A DNA stretch of 64,000 nt from Verrucomicrobiaceae bacterium (GCA_027484055.1 JAIXQH010000062.1:107691-171690), one strand, 5' to 3'; shown: positions 52,983-61,792, counted from the stretch's first letter. Notes: generated from the letters alone by a model not told the origin. Numbers and translations: made by a program.

Positions 52983-53816
52983 ATGAAAAACCTTCTTCAA
53001 ACGTTGTTTGTGAGTGTCGGATGGATGTTTGCACCGTCGCTGGCGTGTGCCCAGCCCCCTGCCGAAATTAAAGCCAAAGGCCGAGAAATCCGCATGATTG
53101 CATGGGCACCTATCGAGCGGCCACTGACTTGCGGAGCAAGCCCTGCGGCTCCGGCATTGAGCCTGAGTACGACGCAATTGAGCTCATACAAGGAGGAATC
53201 ACCTGGCGATAATTTGGAGATATTCACTCCGGTGGAGGCGGCCGACGGGAAGATTCAGAACCTGCTATATGCCGCAGCCCCGTGGCCCGATACGGGGTCA
53301 CGTGTCCTTGGCGTGCTTGGACCGGGTGCTGATGAAAAAAACCCGCGTGGGAAATTGTTTCTCATGCCTGACTCCCTTAAACTGTATCCTGAGCATAGCG
53401 CTAGGGTTTTGAATTTAACCCCAGGGGCGCTTACCGTAAAGGTTGGGGACAAGGAGACCAAGCTCTCAAGCAGAGGCGAGTTCGTCGTACCCTATCACTC
53501 CGATCACAAAAGCCTAAAACTTGCTGTATCCATGCCCGATCAGGAAAAGGGCTGGAAACAAGTGCTCACTACCTCCCTGACTACCGCCCGACATTACCGC
53601 AGTTTGGTGATCCTGAGACCGAACCCGAACCCTCTACCCGGAGAAGATCCGAACTGGCCCTATTTACTTGAGGTGTTGGACCAGATCTCCCCTCTACCAC
53701 CGGAAATTCCAAGACCTGCTCCACAACCCGTGAAAACAAGTGTTCCAGATGAAACGAAAAACCTCCCTGATCCACCGCAGTCGGAGCAACCGTCGCCGAA
53801 GACGGGTGCTCCCTAA
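52983..53816 (+). CDS. Exported partner protein of the pseudopilin array, copy 2
   Basis: A 277-residue exported protein with a signal peptide (LLQTLFVSVGWMFAPSLACA). It shares the partner signature: KLFLMPDSLKLYPEHSARVL, then RGEFVVPYHSDHKSLKLAVS. An early shared strand is REIRMIAWAPIERPL, equivalent to RELRLLAWAPTEIPF in copy 3. The C-terminal ~45 residues are Pro-rich (PPEIPRPAPQPV). The sequence is divergent from copy 1 outside these segments. Strict one-to-one pairing with the preceding A copy suggests specific interaction. Confidence 0.72.
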   Translation: MKNLLQTLFVSVGWMFAPSLACAQPPAEIKAKGREIRMIAWAPIERPLTCGASPAAPALSLSTTQLSSYKEESPGDNLEIFTPVEAADGKIQNLLYAAAPWPDTGSRVLGVLGPGADEKNPRGKLFLMPDSLKLYPEHSARVLNLTPGALTVKVGDKETKLSSRGEFVVPYHSDHKSLKLAVSMPDQEKGWKQVLTTSLTTARHYRSLVILRPNPNPLPGEDPNWPYLLEVLDQISPLPPEIPRPAPQPVKTSVPDETKNLPDPPQSEQPSPKTGAP

Positions 53817-53863
53817 AGTAGGAGTGAATCGCAACTCTGGAGCAAAACTGGACACGTAACCCC

Positions 53864-56800
53864 GTGAAAACAATATCAACCTCGCGTCCTGTCATATGTA
53901 ACTCAAGGAGATGCCGTTTCACGGTCTCCTTGTGCCGTCAATCACGCGGCTTCGCGCTGGTTGTCACCCTATCGCTGATGATCCTGCTCACGGTGGTCGC
54001 GGTGGGCTTACTGACGCTTTCCACTATCGCTCTCCGGTCATCTAGCCAAGGGGCCGCCAAGGCAGCGGCACAAGCCAATGCCCGGTTGGCCATGATGTTG
54101 GCCATTGGAGATCTCCAAAAGTACGCCGGCCCCGACCAGCGAGTGACCGCCCGGGCTGATATCTTGCCAGAGACTGATCCCAGTAAACGCAACTGGACGG
54201 GGGTTTGGGATGTCTCAAGTCTCGCTACAACTCCGGACAAGCCGATTTCCTCCGCCGGTGCCGCCATTACCCCTACCTGGCTGGTTTCAAACTCAGGCAA
54301 TTCCGCACCTATTCATACGGATGCCGCATTAAAGCAGTCGGACATCAACGATGGCCTCGCGGCCCGTTTGATCGGCGCCGGATCGGTTGACACGAGCGCG
54401 GTCGGAAACGAGATCATCGTCCCGCTGCAAAAAATCGCGTTCACCGCCGGAAACCAGTCCAACGGTGGCTTCGCGTATTGGGTCGGAGACGAAGGCGTCA
54501 AGGCCCGCGTCAACCTGGATTCACCCGGATACCGGGCGGCTGCCACGCCCAAGGAGGCTTCATACGCCTTTGCGGGAGCTCCCCGGGCCGCGATCGAAAC
54601 CATGGAGAGAGGGGTCGCCCCGCCCACCGGCGTCGTTTCCTCCGCATGGATCAACAAGCGCTCCCCTGACTCCGACAATCTCTATCCTTATATCGCGGAA
54701 ACCGCTCCCAAGCTCGTCTCCACCGGCCAGCTCCCGCTCTACGCCACGGCGGGCAACCAAACCGCCGCACAAACCGCTGCCAAAGCGCGTTTTCACGATC
54801 TCACTGCCCATTCGTCCTCTGTTTTGACCAATACCGTTAATGGAGGCTTGCGACAGGACCTGACCCGAATATTGGCCGACCCGACCAAGGGCCCGGCCGA
54901 CACGGCGCCAATCTTCCCCGCCGTTGCTGCAGGTGCAGCACCCACCGAAATCCAGTGCCTCCCGCCTACTTGGGGGCGGCTTAGGTATTGGTGGCAAAAC
55001 CCCATCGATCCGAGGAGCGGTTCGCTCACGCCTGCCTTGCGCACGTCAACCACTCCGTCGATCGCCCCAGTGGTGATGTGGGCCGAGCTCGGCCTGGCGT
55101 TTTTTGCCGAGGATCTCAGCACCGCCAGCCCTCCTGGCGCTGGCTATCGCATCCGCGTCCAGGCGTTTCCCCGTGCGATCATTTGGAATCCCTATACCGT
55201 GCCCATGGCCGGAGGGACCTACGAGCTGGGCTTTATCGGCAATTCGGGACCCGTTGACTTGGAGAATACAGCTGGCACAGCAATTGGTTCCTTCTCCCTT
55301 AAAAGATACGGATTCGACTCGGGCGCAGCCCCCAGAGATTTGCGCTTCACCGTGACCGTGCCGCAACTGGCTCCCGGCCAAGCCCGGGTTTTTTCCTTCA
55401 ACACCACGGGCGACACCACGCTCAAGGAAGGGGATTTCCCCGGAAATTACACGATTTTGAATACTTTACCGAACATCGATTACAAAGACACCAGAGTGCC
55501 GCCTCCCTATCGGATTGACAATTCTTCCACCCCCCCTCCCGCACCCAACAAATTAGGGGGAAGCACTACCTTTTATCTACGTGCGGTCAGCGCGCCTGGT
55601 TCTCCCAGTTACACCAATGTATATCAATGGGCTGGCCCTAATGGGACCAGCCAAGCAAGTATCACGGGTGCAAGCACTAAGATTGACCTGCCAAGCGTGG
55701 GTGCCGTGGCTACCCAACCTCATTTGCGCGTGGTGAATTTAACGGAAATAAACAATATCGCCGTATATTTTCGCTGGCTGGCCAACAACAACAATATCGC
55801 AGTGGTCCTCAGTACCCATCCTAACGATCAAAGTAGCCCCTTTTTTCGCAGTTCCGTTGTAAGTAATGCTAATAATACCTTGCCCAGCACCGCCAATGGG
55901 GATGTCACGATCACCACAAAATTATTAGCCACACCCAGCCCCGGCAACCTTGTTTTACGCGAACCGCGCCAACCGGATGCCGGGCTTTATCAATCGATCG
56001 CCCAACTTCAGCATGCCCCGGTAAACGACACGGGAAGCGGTCCGCTCAATGCCGTGGGTAATAGCTTGGTAAACCCACGGATACCCCGCGAGGCCACGAA
56101 TTATATTATCCCGTCTATCACAAGTGATACTCGGCGCCTTACGCCCTTATACGACAGCTCGTATCTGCTTAATCAAGCACTGTGGGACGAATATTTTTTC
56201 TCCACCGTTCCGAATTTCACCGCTGCCAATCTTGTCACGCCGCTGCCCAACGCCCGGCTCCAACCTCTCGCCTCCGCCAGTGTGGCTTCGCTGAACAACC
56301 CCACCACGACCGCTGCCAATCTGATGGTACTGGGGGGCTTCAACATCAATTCCACCTCCGAGCAGGCTTGGCGTGCCGTGCTCGGTGCGGCCCAGAATCT
56401 CAAATACGATCCCGTTACCGGGGCCTTGGCTCCCAGCAGCCCGCTGCTGAGCCCTTTTTCCCGGTTTTCGAAACCCTTGGGTGATTCCGACGACCGCTAT
56501 CGTGGTTACCGACAGCTTACCGAAGCACAAATCGCCTCCCTGGCCGCGAAGATGGTTGAAGAAGTCAAAAAACGAGGGCCATTCCGTTCATTGTCCGATT
56601 TCGTCAACCGCCGTCTGGTTGCTTCCACCGGTCCCGATCCCGCCTCCGGCTTGAAGGGTGCCCTCCAGGCGGCCATCGACAACGCAGACTGGGATTCGTC
56701 TCCTACAAAGCAGATCAATACGATAGCTCCCTATATGACCGACATATATGGAAGAGGGTTTGGCGAGCGCCGTGAGGAGTGGGCGGGCGTACCGGGGGTC

Positions 56801-57121
56801 ACCAACGCTGGCAAAGCCCCCACATCCTCCCGCAATTCCTTTGGTCCGGGCTATGTCACCCAAGCGGACGTGCTCTCCCGCATCGGCTCGGTCATCAGCG
56901 CGCGTTCGGACACGTTTGTCATTCGGACGTACGGGGAAGCAAGAAACGGCGGCACCGTCACAGCCAAAGCCTATTGTGAAGCGGTCGTCCAGCGAACGCC
57001 GGATTATGTGGACCCGTCCACTGCGCCGGAGGCCATACCAGCTGCCGGTTCCATCAACGAGCGCTTCGGCCGCCGCTTCACCTTGGTTTCTTTCCGCTGG
57101 CTCAACCCCAACGAACTCTAA
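53864..57121 (+). CDS. Verru_Chthon cassette protein A-like pseudopilin, copy 3 (mosaic)
   Basis: A 1085-residue paralogue starting at GTG 53864. The leader again gives G29|F30 cleavage (RQSRG|FALVV). At DNA level bases 53935-54213 are almost identical to copy 2 (49697-49975), while 54214 to about 54821 are almost identical and gap-free relative to copy 1 (45711-46318). Beyond that it diverges from both, so the gene is a recombinant. C-terminal motifs FNINSTSEQAWRAVL, RGPFRSLSDFVNRRL and ISARSDTFVIRTYGEA are intact. Its partner gene starts 13 bases after the stop. Confidence 0.85.
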   Translation: MKTISTSRPVICNSRRCRFTVSLCRQSRGFALVVTLSLMILLTVVAVGLLTLSTIALRSSSQGAAKAAAQANARLAMMLAIGDLQKYAGPDQRVTARADILPETDPSKRNWTGVWDVSSLATTPDKPISSAGAAITPTWLVSNSGNSAPIHTDAALKQSDINDGLAARLIGAGSVDTSAVGNEIIVPLQKIAFTAGNQSNGGFAYWVGDEGVKARVNLDSPGYRAAATPKEASYAFAGAPRAAIETMERGVAPPTGVVSSAWINKRSPDSDNLYPYIAETAPKLVSTGQLPLYATAGNQTAAQTAAKARFHDLTAHSSSVLTNTVNGGLRQDLTRILADPTKGPADTAPIFPAVAAGAAPTEIQCLPPTWGRLRYWWQNPIDPRSGSLTPALRTSTTPSIAPVVMWAELGLAFFAEDLSTASPPGAGYRIRVQAFPRAIIWNPYTVPMAGGTYELGFIGNSGPVDLENTAGTAIGSFSLKRYGFDSGAAPRDLRFTVTVPQLAPGQARVFSFNTTGDTTLKEGDFPGNYTILNTLPNIDYKDTRVPPPYRIDNSSTPPPAPNKLGGSTTFYLRAVSAPGSPSYTNVYQWAGPNGTSQASITGASTKIDLPSVGAVATQPHLRVVNLTEINNIAVYFRWLANNNNIAVVLSTHPNDQSSPFFRSSVVSNANNTLPSTANGDVTITTKLLATPSPGNLVLREPRQPDAGLYQSIAQLQHAPVNDTGSGPLNAVGNSLVNPRIPREATNYIIPSITSDTRRLTPLYDSSYLLNQALWDEYFFSTVPNFTAANLVTPLPNARLQPLASASVASLNNPTTTAANLMVLGGFNINSTSEQAWRAVLGAAQNLKYDPVTGALAPSSPLLSPFSRFSKPLGDSDDRYRGYRQLTEAQIASLAAKMVEEVKKRGPFRSLSDFVNRRLVASTGPDPASGLKGALQAAIDNADWDSSPTKQINTIAPYMTDIYGRGFGERREEWAGVPGVTNAGKAPTSSRNSFGPGYVTQADVLSRIGSVISARSDTFVIRTYGEARNGGTVTAKAYCEAVVQRTPDYVDPSTAPEAIPAAGSINERFGRRFTLVSFRWLNPNEL

Positions 57122-57133
57122 GTTCCTACTCAC

Positions 57134-57997
57134 ATGCACCTGTACCGCCTATTTCTCATTTGTGCCGCTGGTTTTTCCTCTTTTCCCGTCTTCTCCCAAG
57201 AAGAGGAGGATCCGAACGGACGCGAACTCCGGCTTCTCGCCTGGGCACCTACGGAGATTCCCTTTTCCCTAGGGTCGGGAGATGAAGCCGTTACCGTGGC
57301 GCTGAGCACGGACCAATTCACCGTGATCAAAGGCAAACAGGTGCCACGTGGAAATACAGTGGAGATTTTTGCCGAGGTGCCGGACCCCAAAGGACAGCCC
57401 CCTCCCAAAAAAAGTCCGCCGGCGGCCGGCGGCAATGGAGCGCCCACTGGTCCCGAGGCCTCTTCTATCGCTCCACTGGAAGAGCCGGTTGCTGGTCCCG
57501 TCCGCAAGATCCTCTACGCCACGGGCGTATGGCCGGAACAGTCCCGACGCGCGATCGGTTTCCTTTTACCGGAGGGGAGCGCCACCGCGCCACGAGGCAA
57601 GCTTGTGATGATGCCGGATTCGTTCGAGCTTCACCCGGAACACTCGATGCGGGTGATCAATTTAACCGGCGTCCCCTTGGGAATCAGCTTGGGCAAGAAA
57701 AAAGCACTCCTGCCCGTTCGGGGCGATCTTATCAGCCCCTTTGATCCCGGGCGCCTCAGGATCGAGGTTGCGGTGAACGAAAAGGGAAAATGGCGGGTCC
57801 TTGTGGGTACGAACTTGGTCACCGCAAGCCATTACCGGTGCTTCGCGCTGGTCCGCCCCCAAGTCAACCCGGACCCGCTGTTTCCGACTGAAGAGCCGGA
57901 TATCCAAAACATCTTCGAGCAAACATCCCCGCTCCCCCGTCGCCCTCCCTTGCCAATCCCCACCGAGCCGACGGTCAAAGCGCCCACCGCCCCCTAG
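57134..57997 (+). CDS. Exported partner protein of the pseudopilin array, copy 3
   Basis: A 287-residue exported protein with a signal peptide (YRLFLICAAGFSSFPVFS). It has the partner signature LVMMPDSFELHPEHSMRVIN followed by VRGDLISPFDPGRLRIEVAV, plus a Pro/Gly-rich insert near residues 90-120 (PPPKKSPPAAGGNGAP) and a Pro-rich tail. It is closest to copy 2 in its N-terminal strand (RELRLLAWAPTEIPF). It ends the array; the next gene is convergent, 86 bases away. Confidence 0.73.
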   Translation: MHLYRLFLICAAGFSSFPVFSQEEEDPNGRELRLLAWAPTEIPFSLGSGDEAVTVALSTDQFTVIKGKQVPRGNTVEIFAEVPDPKGQPPPKKSPPAAGGNGAPTGPEASSIAPLEEPVAGPVRKILYATGVWPEQSRRAIGFLLPEGSATAPRGKLVMMPDSFELHPEHSMRVINLTGVPLGISLGKKKALLPVRGDLISPFDPGRLRIEVAVNEKGKWRVLVGTNLVTASHYRCFALVRPQVNPDPLFPTEEPDIQNIFEQTSPLPRRPPLPIPTEPTVKAPTAP

Positions 57998-58083
57998 AAT
58001 CCCAATGCGATCCCCATCGCGCCGCACCCTTCCGTGCCATCCCGCTAGACGGTCCGAAACAGCGCATTCCCGCCCGATCAATC

Positions 58084-59511
58084 CTATTTCCGGAGCTGCG
58101 ATTGGGAAACCTTCAGAATCTCGTTTTCATCGATGATTTCGGTCCCGTCCACACCGGCGAGCGTGTAATCCACCTTCAATTGCTTTTCGATCCCGACAGC
58201 GGGGTCTCCGAAATATTCGGCGGTCGCTAGGACCGGCAACGAGTCTTCGATCCAATCGGTCACTGTCCGCGTTACGTTGACTACGGTATTGTTGGCGAGA
58301 TCGCCATAAACCGCATTCCGGATCACCAGCCTATTATCGTTAATGCGCTTCACGGGCTTGAGTTCCAGAAAGGGGTTTCCGATCAGTAGATTACCTGAGA
58401 CGACCTCACCCGGAGCATAGTCGCCTATTGAGGCGTCTAGTAAGGCTTCCGTTTCGTGAGCCTGCTTCGAGGGCAGATAGGCTTTCCCCAGATAGTCACC
58501 GGCACGCAGGCGCTCGTAAATGAGATTGTCGAAGCCTATCCCGCCGCTGCGGACCTGGCCGACTACCGCCTGCCCGAGATGCTTGCCAAACACCCAACTC
58601 AGTCCGCAATTCGGGCCGTTGTTGTCGTGTTCGGTTTTAGTCCAGTTCGCCGCGAAGCAGCCATGGCTGATGGTGATGAGCGATCCGGTCTTAAAGTCGG
58701 CAATTTCATGAGCCATGAGATCCCCGTCATACAACGCGTGACCCGTTTCATCCGAATGGAGGGCGACGCAGGTGAGCGAGTAGCTGTGTTTCCTGAAAGC
58801 CTCAAGCGCGGCCTTGTGCGTGCAGCCTTTGCCCTCTAGGATCGTCACGTTTTCCGGTGCGGAAAACCGGGCACCACCGCGCCGCTTGAACCAGTCCCCC
58901 GCCCCGGCCCACTCTACCGAGGGGGGTTCCGCGCTGAAGAAGAGTGCCCGGAGTTCCGGGACCGCCTTGTCGGTGTAGTAGTTGTGGGTTTTTGCGAAGA
59001 ATCGGCGCAGTCCGGGGGTGTCGTCTTCCCGTGCTTTGTCACTGGCGCGGATGTTTGCGACCCAGATTTTAAGCGCGGGTTTGCCTTTATAGGCATCGTC
59101 CACGCCGTCCTTGTTACGATCGACGAATTCAAGGTCGAAGTCCTCGTAATAAAGCGGATTGGGATTAGCATTCTCGTGCATGAAAAAGCGATGCATCGGC
59201 AACGCGCCTACCAGAACCGCGCCGGTGATTCCATGCTTGTCATGAAGGCTCTTGAGAGTGGCGCGCAGCTCGGCAGGTTTTTCCCAAGCACCTTCCAGGA
59301 TGCCAAGTCGCACGGGGAACCGGGCTTCGACATCCGTTTTGTACTGTTGGATCTCCGACTTCATAACATCATTCAAGCGATGATGGATCAGCAAGGCCAC
59401 TTGGTCCGTGGGGGCGGGCTTCAGTAAGCTGTCCGAGCTAGGCACGGGCTCAGCACCAGCGATGGCGAGTAGGACGATAGGGAATAGGAAAAGACCGATT
59501 TTGTTTTTCAT
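58084..59511 (-). CDS. Exported clan-CD cysteine peptidase-like protein (gingipain/C25-like)
   Basis: A 475-residue protein with a signal peptide (GLFLFPIVLLAIAGA). The core resembles the caspase/gingipain fold: GITGAVLVGALPM, a substrate-binding region YYEDFDLEFVDRNKDGVDDA and IWVANIRAS, then a candidate dyad of His (ALHSDETGH, His252 or His258) and Cys285 in LITISHGCFAANW. The later VFGKHLGQAVVGQVRSGG is also C25-like. A beta-rich C-terminal domain (about 370-475) could be an Ig-like or secretion domain. Peptidase activity is inferred from motif placement. It converges on the pseudopilin array and might process those surface proteins, a hypothesis only. Confidence 0.7.
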   Translation of the reverse strand: MKNKIGLFLFPIVLLAIAGAEPVPSSDSLLKPAPTDQVALLIHHRLNDVMKSEIQQYKTDVEARFPVRLGILEGAWEKPAELRATLKSLHDKHGITGAVLVGALPMHRFFMHENANPNPLYYEDFDLEFVDRNKDGVDDAYKGKPALKIWVANIRASDKAREDDTPGLRRFFAKTHNYYTDKAVPELRALFFSAEPPSVEWAGAGDWFKRRGGARFSAPENVTILEGKGCTHKAALEAFRKHSYSLTCVALHSDETGHALYDGDLMAHEIADFKTGSLITISHGCFAANWTKTEHDNNGPNCGLSWVFGKHLGQAVVGQVRSGGIGFDNLIYERLRAGDYLGKAYLPSKQAHETEALLDASIGDYAPGEVVSGNLLIGNPFLELKPVKRINDNRLVIRNAVYGDLANNTVVNVTRTVTDWIEDSLPVLATAEYFGDPAVGIEKQLKVDYTLAGVDGTEIIDENEILKVSQSQLRK

Positions 59512-59576
59512 GGTATTTTGGCCACAAAGGGAGCGATAGAGGACTTGGACGAACTCGCTATTTGAAATCCTTCGTC

Positions 59577-59725
59577 AAATGACACGGATGGCATGGATGA
59601 ACAGGGATTCGGATGGGTGATTTTGGATCGTTTCGAGGGCCGAATGCGCGATGATGGCTTGAAGGTAAACGATTTAAGCTCAAAATTCTATCCATGATCC
59701 TCCGTGCAATCCGTGGTTCAATTTC
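59577..59725. repeat. Dispersed-repeat-like intergenic sequence
   Basis: The gap between the peptidase gene and the regulator contains phrases such as GACACGGATGGCATGGATGA and CCGTGCAATCCGTGGTTCA, which read like the family of short intergenic repeats built from CCGTG.AATCCGTGG seen in many GC-rich genomes. Genome-wide copy number could not be checked. Confidence 0.4.
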
Positions 59726-59750
59726 GGTTTTCGGGTTCATTGATCGGAGT

Positions 59751-60911
59751 TCACGATTTTGAGCGGGCTCTCTCGCGGTAGGCCGAGGGCCCCATGCCTA
59801 AGTGACAGCGGAAGGCATTGCTCAACGAAGTCGCTCCCTGGAAGCCGCACTCATAGGCGAGGGCATCCAATTTCATGTCGGAGGAGACCAGCAAGTCCTT
59901 GGCGAGGTTCAGTCGTTGGCGAATGATTTCCACATTGATCGAACGACCCACCTGCCCGTCAAATTTCTGGTAGAGCGCGCGTCGTGAGATCCCGGAAGCC
60001 TTGGCCACATCATCCACACAAATCGTCTTGGTGGCGTTTTCCTTGATGAAACGCAGTGCCTTGGACAATGCCACGTCCGACGTCGCAAATATATTGGTGC
60101 TCTGGCGCACGGTGATGCCGCCTGAAGGCACCCGGACAGCCTGCTCGGGAGAGGTGCCTCCGCGCATCAGTTGATCCAGCAACTCCGCTCCCCGATAGCC
60201 CAGCAGTTCACGGTTGCTGTTGACACTGGTGAGCGGGATGGGACCCAGTTCGCTGTAAATCGGGTCATTGTCCACCCCGACGACGGCGACGTCTTCCGGA
60301 ACTTGTAGCTCCACAAGCAGGCACGCCTGCACGATGATGTTTGCCTCGGCATCAAACTGCGCCATGGTCCCCAGCGGTTTGGGCAGCTTGAGGAGCTTGG
60401 CCGCCAGCCAGCGAATCATCGACTGCCGTTCCTTACTCTTGCTCATCTCCAGCGTGTAATCGATCAGATGATAAGTGCAACCGGCGGCCAAGGCTGCCTC
60501 GCGGAAACCAGCCATCCGCTCCGTCACCACCGGCACGTCACGGTCGATGGTGAAAAATGCGAGGTTTTTGAATCCTCTGCCAATCAGCTCATCCGCCGCT
60601 GTCCGCCCGATCGCGTGGTTGTCCTGGAGCACACGGGGATACGGCAGTTCAGGAAAATGGCCGGTCAGATTCACCACCGGGACTTTCGCTCGCTCCAGGA
60701 AACCGACGAGCGGTGAACGAATGTCCTCCACGAGCGTGATGATGCCGTCGCCAGACCAATCGGGATCCACCACACCCGAGTGGGATGCGAGATCCTCAAG
60801 AATCCACCCGGCACTGCGGGCGTAGCGCGCCACACCGACGTTGATTTCGTGAACAAACCAACCCATCGCCAAGAGGACCGTGGGGCGGTGGAATCTTTTT
60901 CGTTTGGACAT
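59751..60911 (-). CDS. XylR-like AraC-family transcriptional regulator
   Basis: About 386 residues from ATG 60911; a TTG at 60944 would add 11. The N-terminal ~270 residues are a LacI/periplasmic-binding-type sensor domain (TVLLAMGWFVHEINVGVARYAR, VVNLTGHFPELPYPRVLQDNHAIGRTAADELI, VAVVGVDNDPIYSEL). The C-terminal ~100 residues are an AraC double helix-turn-helix (ICVDDVAKASGISRRALYQKF ... LDALAYECGFQGATSLSNAF). This is the domain order of E. coli XylR, which binds a sugar and activates catabolic genes. Many Verrucomicrobia regulators have this form. Its ligand and targets are unknown; the large gap upstream separates it from the PEP-CTERM gene, which reads the same way. Confidence 0.9.
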   Translation of the reverse strand: MSKRKRFHRPTVLLAMGWFVHEINVGVARYARSAGWILEDLASHSGVVDPDWSGDGIITLVEDIRSPLVGFLERAKVPVVNLTGHFPELPYPRVLQDNHAIGRTAADELIGRGFKNLAFFTIDRDVPVVTERMAGFREAALAAGCTYHLIDYTLEMSKSKERQSMIRWLAAKLLKLPKPLGTMAQFDAEANIIVQACLLVELQVPEDVAVVGVDNDPIYSELGPIPLTSVNSNRELLGYRGAELLDQLMRGGTSPEQAVRVPSGGITVRQSTNIFATSDVALSKALRFIKENATKTICVDDVAKASGISRRALYQKFDGQVGRSINVEIIRQRLNLAKDLLVSSDMKLDALAYECGFQGATSLSNAFRCHLGMGPSAYRERARSKS

Positions 60912-60965
60912 ACTGAGAGGATCGGTGAAATGAGACGGAATCAAAGTGGAAAGTTCTCCGCAAAT

Positions 60966-61038
60966 AGGGGGCCGACGGCCCTCCAGCCGACGACCCCCCT
61001 CACATTGCGGAGAAAACCCAATAACTCCGGAAAATTCT
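60966..61038 (+). repeat. Hairpin-containing direct repeat, copy 1
   Basis: GGGGGCCGACGG...CCGACGACCCCC forms an imperfect hairpin (two mismatches) and is followed by GCGGAGAAAACCCAATAACT then CCGGAAAATT. The same arrangement recurs 415 bases downstream. Confidence 0.6.
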
Positions 61039-61380
61039 GAGGTGTCACAGGCTGCATATGATTGTTATTTCCGCGATACGTTCGCTACGCCTTCCAGCGC
61101 CTAGAGCAGACGAGGGATGACGGCAAGTGCCACTCTGCCTTCAGGTAACGCCTGGTGGCCGGGAGGTTTGCATCCTGATTCCAGATCCCGAAGTTCAATG
61201 CTCTGGGGGACTCTTCGCTGCTGGATACCAAGTCCTGACGAATGCCCATCCACACGGGATCTCGTCCGGGAAGCCGCACGCTGGGGTCTTCGTGGAAGGT
61301 GGAGATTTGCCTGTAGGAAATTTGTCGAGTCATAAAAGCCCGGGAAGGATGCAGATTTGACGTAAGGCGAGTAAAGAGAT

Positions 61381-61450
61381 GCGGGGCTGCCGACCCTCCA
61401 GTCGGCGGCCCCTTGATTCCGGAGAAAACCCATTAACTTCGGAAAATTTT
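61381..61450 (+). repeat. Hairpin-containing direct repeat, copy 2
   Basis: GGGGCTGCCGAC (61383-61394) pairs with GTCGGCGGCCCC (61401-61412), a 12-bp stem with one G-T wobble around CCTCCA. It is followed by CCGGAGAAAACCCATTAACT then TCGGAAAATT, closely matching copy 1 in order and orientation. Confidence 0.62.
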
Positions 61451-61527
61451 TATACGGCCCTGCTACGGCGGCGCAGCAGACTGGCGAGAGTAATGGAGAG
61501 CTCGGGAAAAGCTGTTAAAGTGAGGTG
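61450..61527 (-). pseudogene. Decayed PEP-CTERM C-terminal tail
   Basis: Read on the minus strand this gives HLTLTAFPELSITLASLLRR then RSRAV and a stop. It resembles the end of PEP-CTERM proteins (LTWTPVPEP.. hydrophobic stretch, LLRRRR), with the PEP motif decayed to PEL and the membrane segment shortened. The intact relative is the next gene on the same strand. No start or body was found, so it is probably a relic of a duplicated gene. Confidence 0.35.
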
Positions 61528-61726
61528 CCGATGGAAGCGGATGTGCGGAGGGGCCATGACTCGAATCAGGGAAGACGCGAAGCAATCCGATTACCCGCCA
61601 AAATCACACGCGGAGCAAACTCCGTGCTTTTTCCGCTGGAGGCGGTTGTAGGATTTTTCAACGTCGCTGTAGGCGGTGTTAAAATTCCAACAACTCAAGA
61701 TGTGTTACTTTCAAGGATGAGAGGTA

Positions 61727-61768
61727 GGATGGCCGTTGAGAAAAACCCGAATTCTGCAACGGCCATCC
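61727..61768 (-). terminator. Hairpin downstream of the PEP-CTERM gene
   Basis: GGATGGCCGTTG (61727-61738) pairs perfectly with CAACGGCCATCC (61757-61768), an 18-base loop between. It begins 25 bases after the stop of the minus-strand PEP-CTERM gene. There is no T-run after it on that strand, so it may be a Rho-independent-like terminator or mRNA-stabilising hairpin. Confidence 0.5.
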
Positions 61769-61792
61769 CTCTGTGGCTGGTCGCGACAGAAA

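Larger units (their letters stand above)
60945..61792. other. 848-base non-coding region with repeats
   Basis: Apart from the repeats, the decayed PEP-CTERM tail and the hairpin listed separately, this region holds no gene I can support. Short open frames on both strands have no recognisable content. The regulator promoter (minus strand) should lie near 60915-61000. Confidence 0.5.

Noticed and set aside
60945..61792. Short open frames on both strands in the gap, such as 61101-61433 (-)
   Set aside because: They read through the GC-rich repeats, have no recognisable domain and no plausible start signals.
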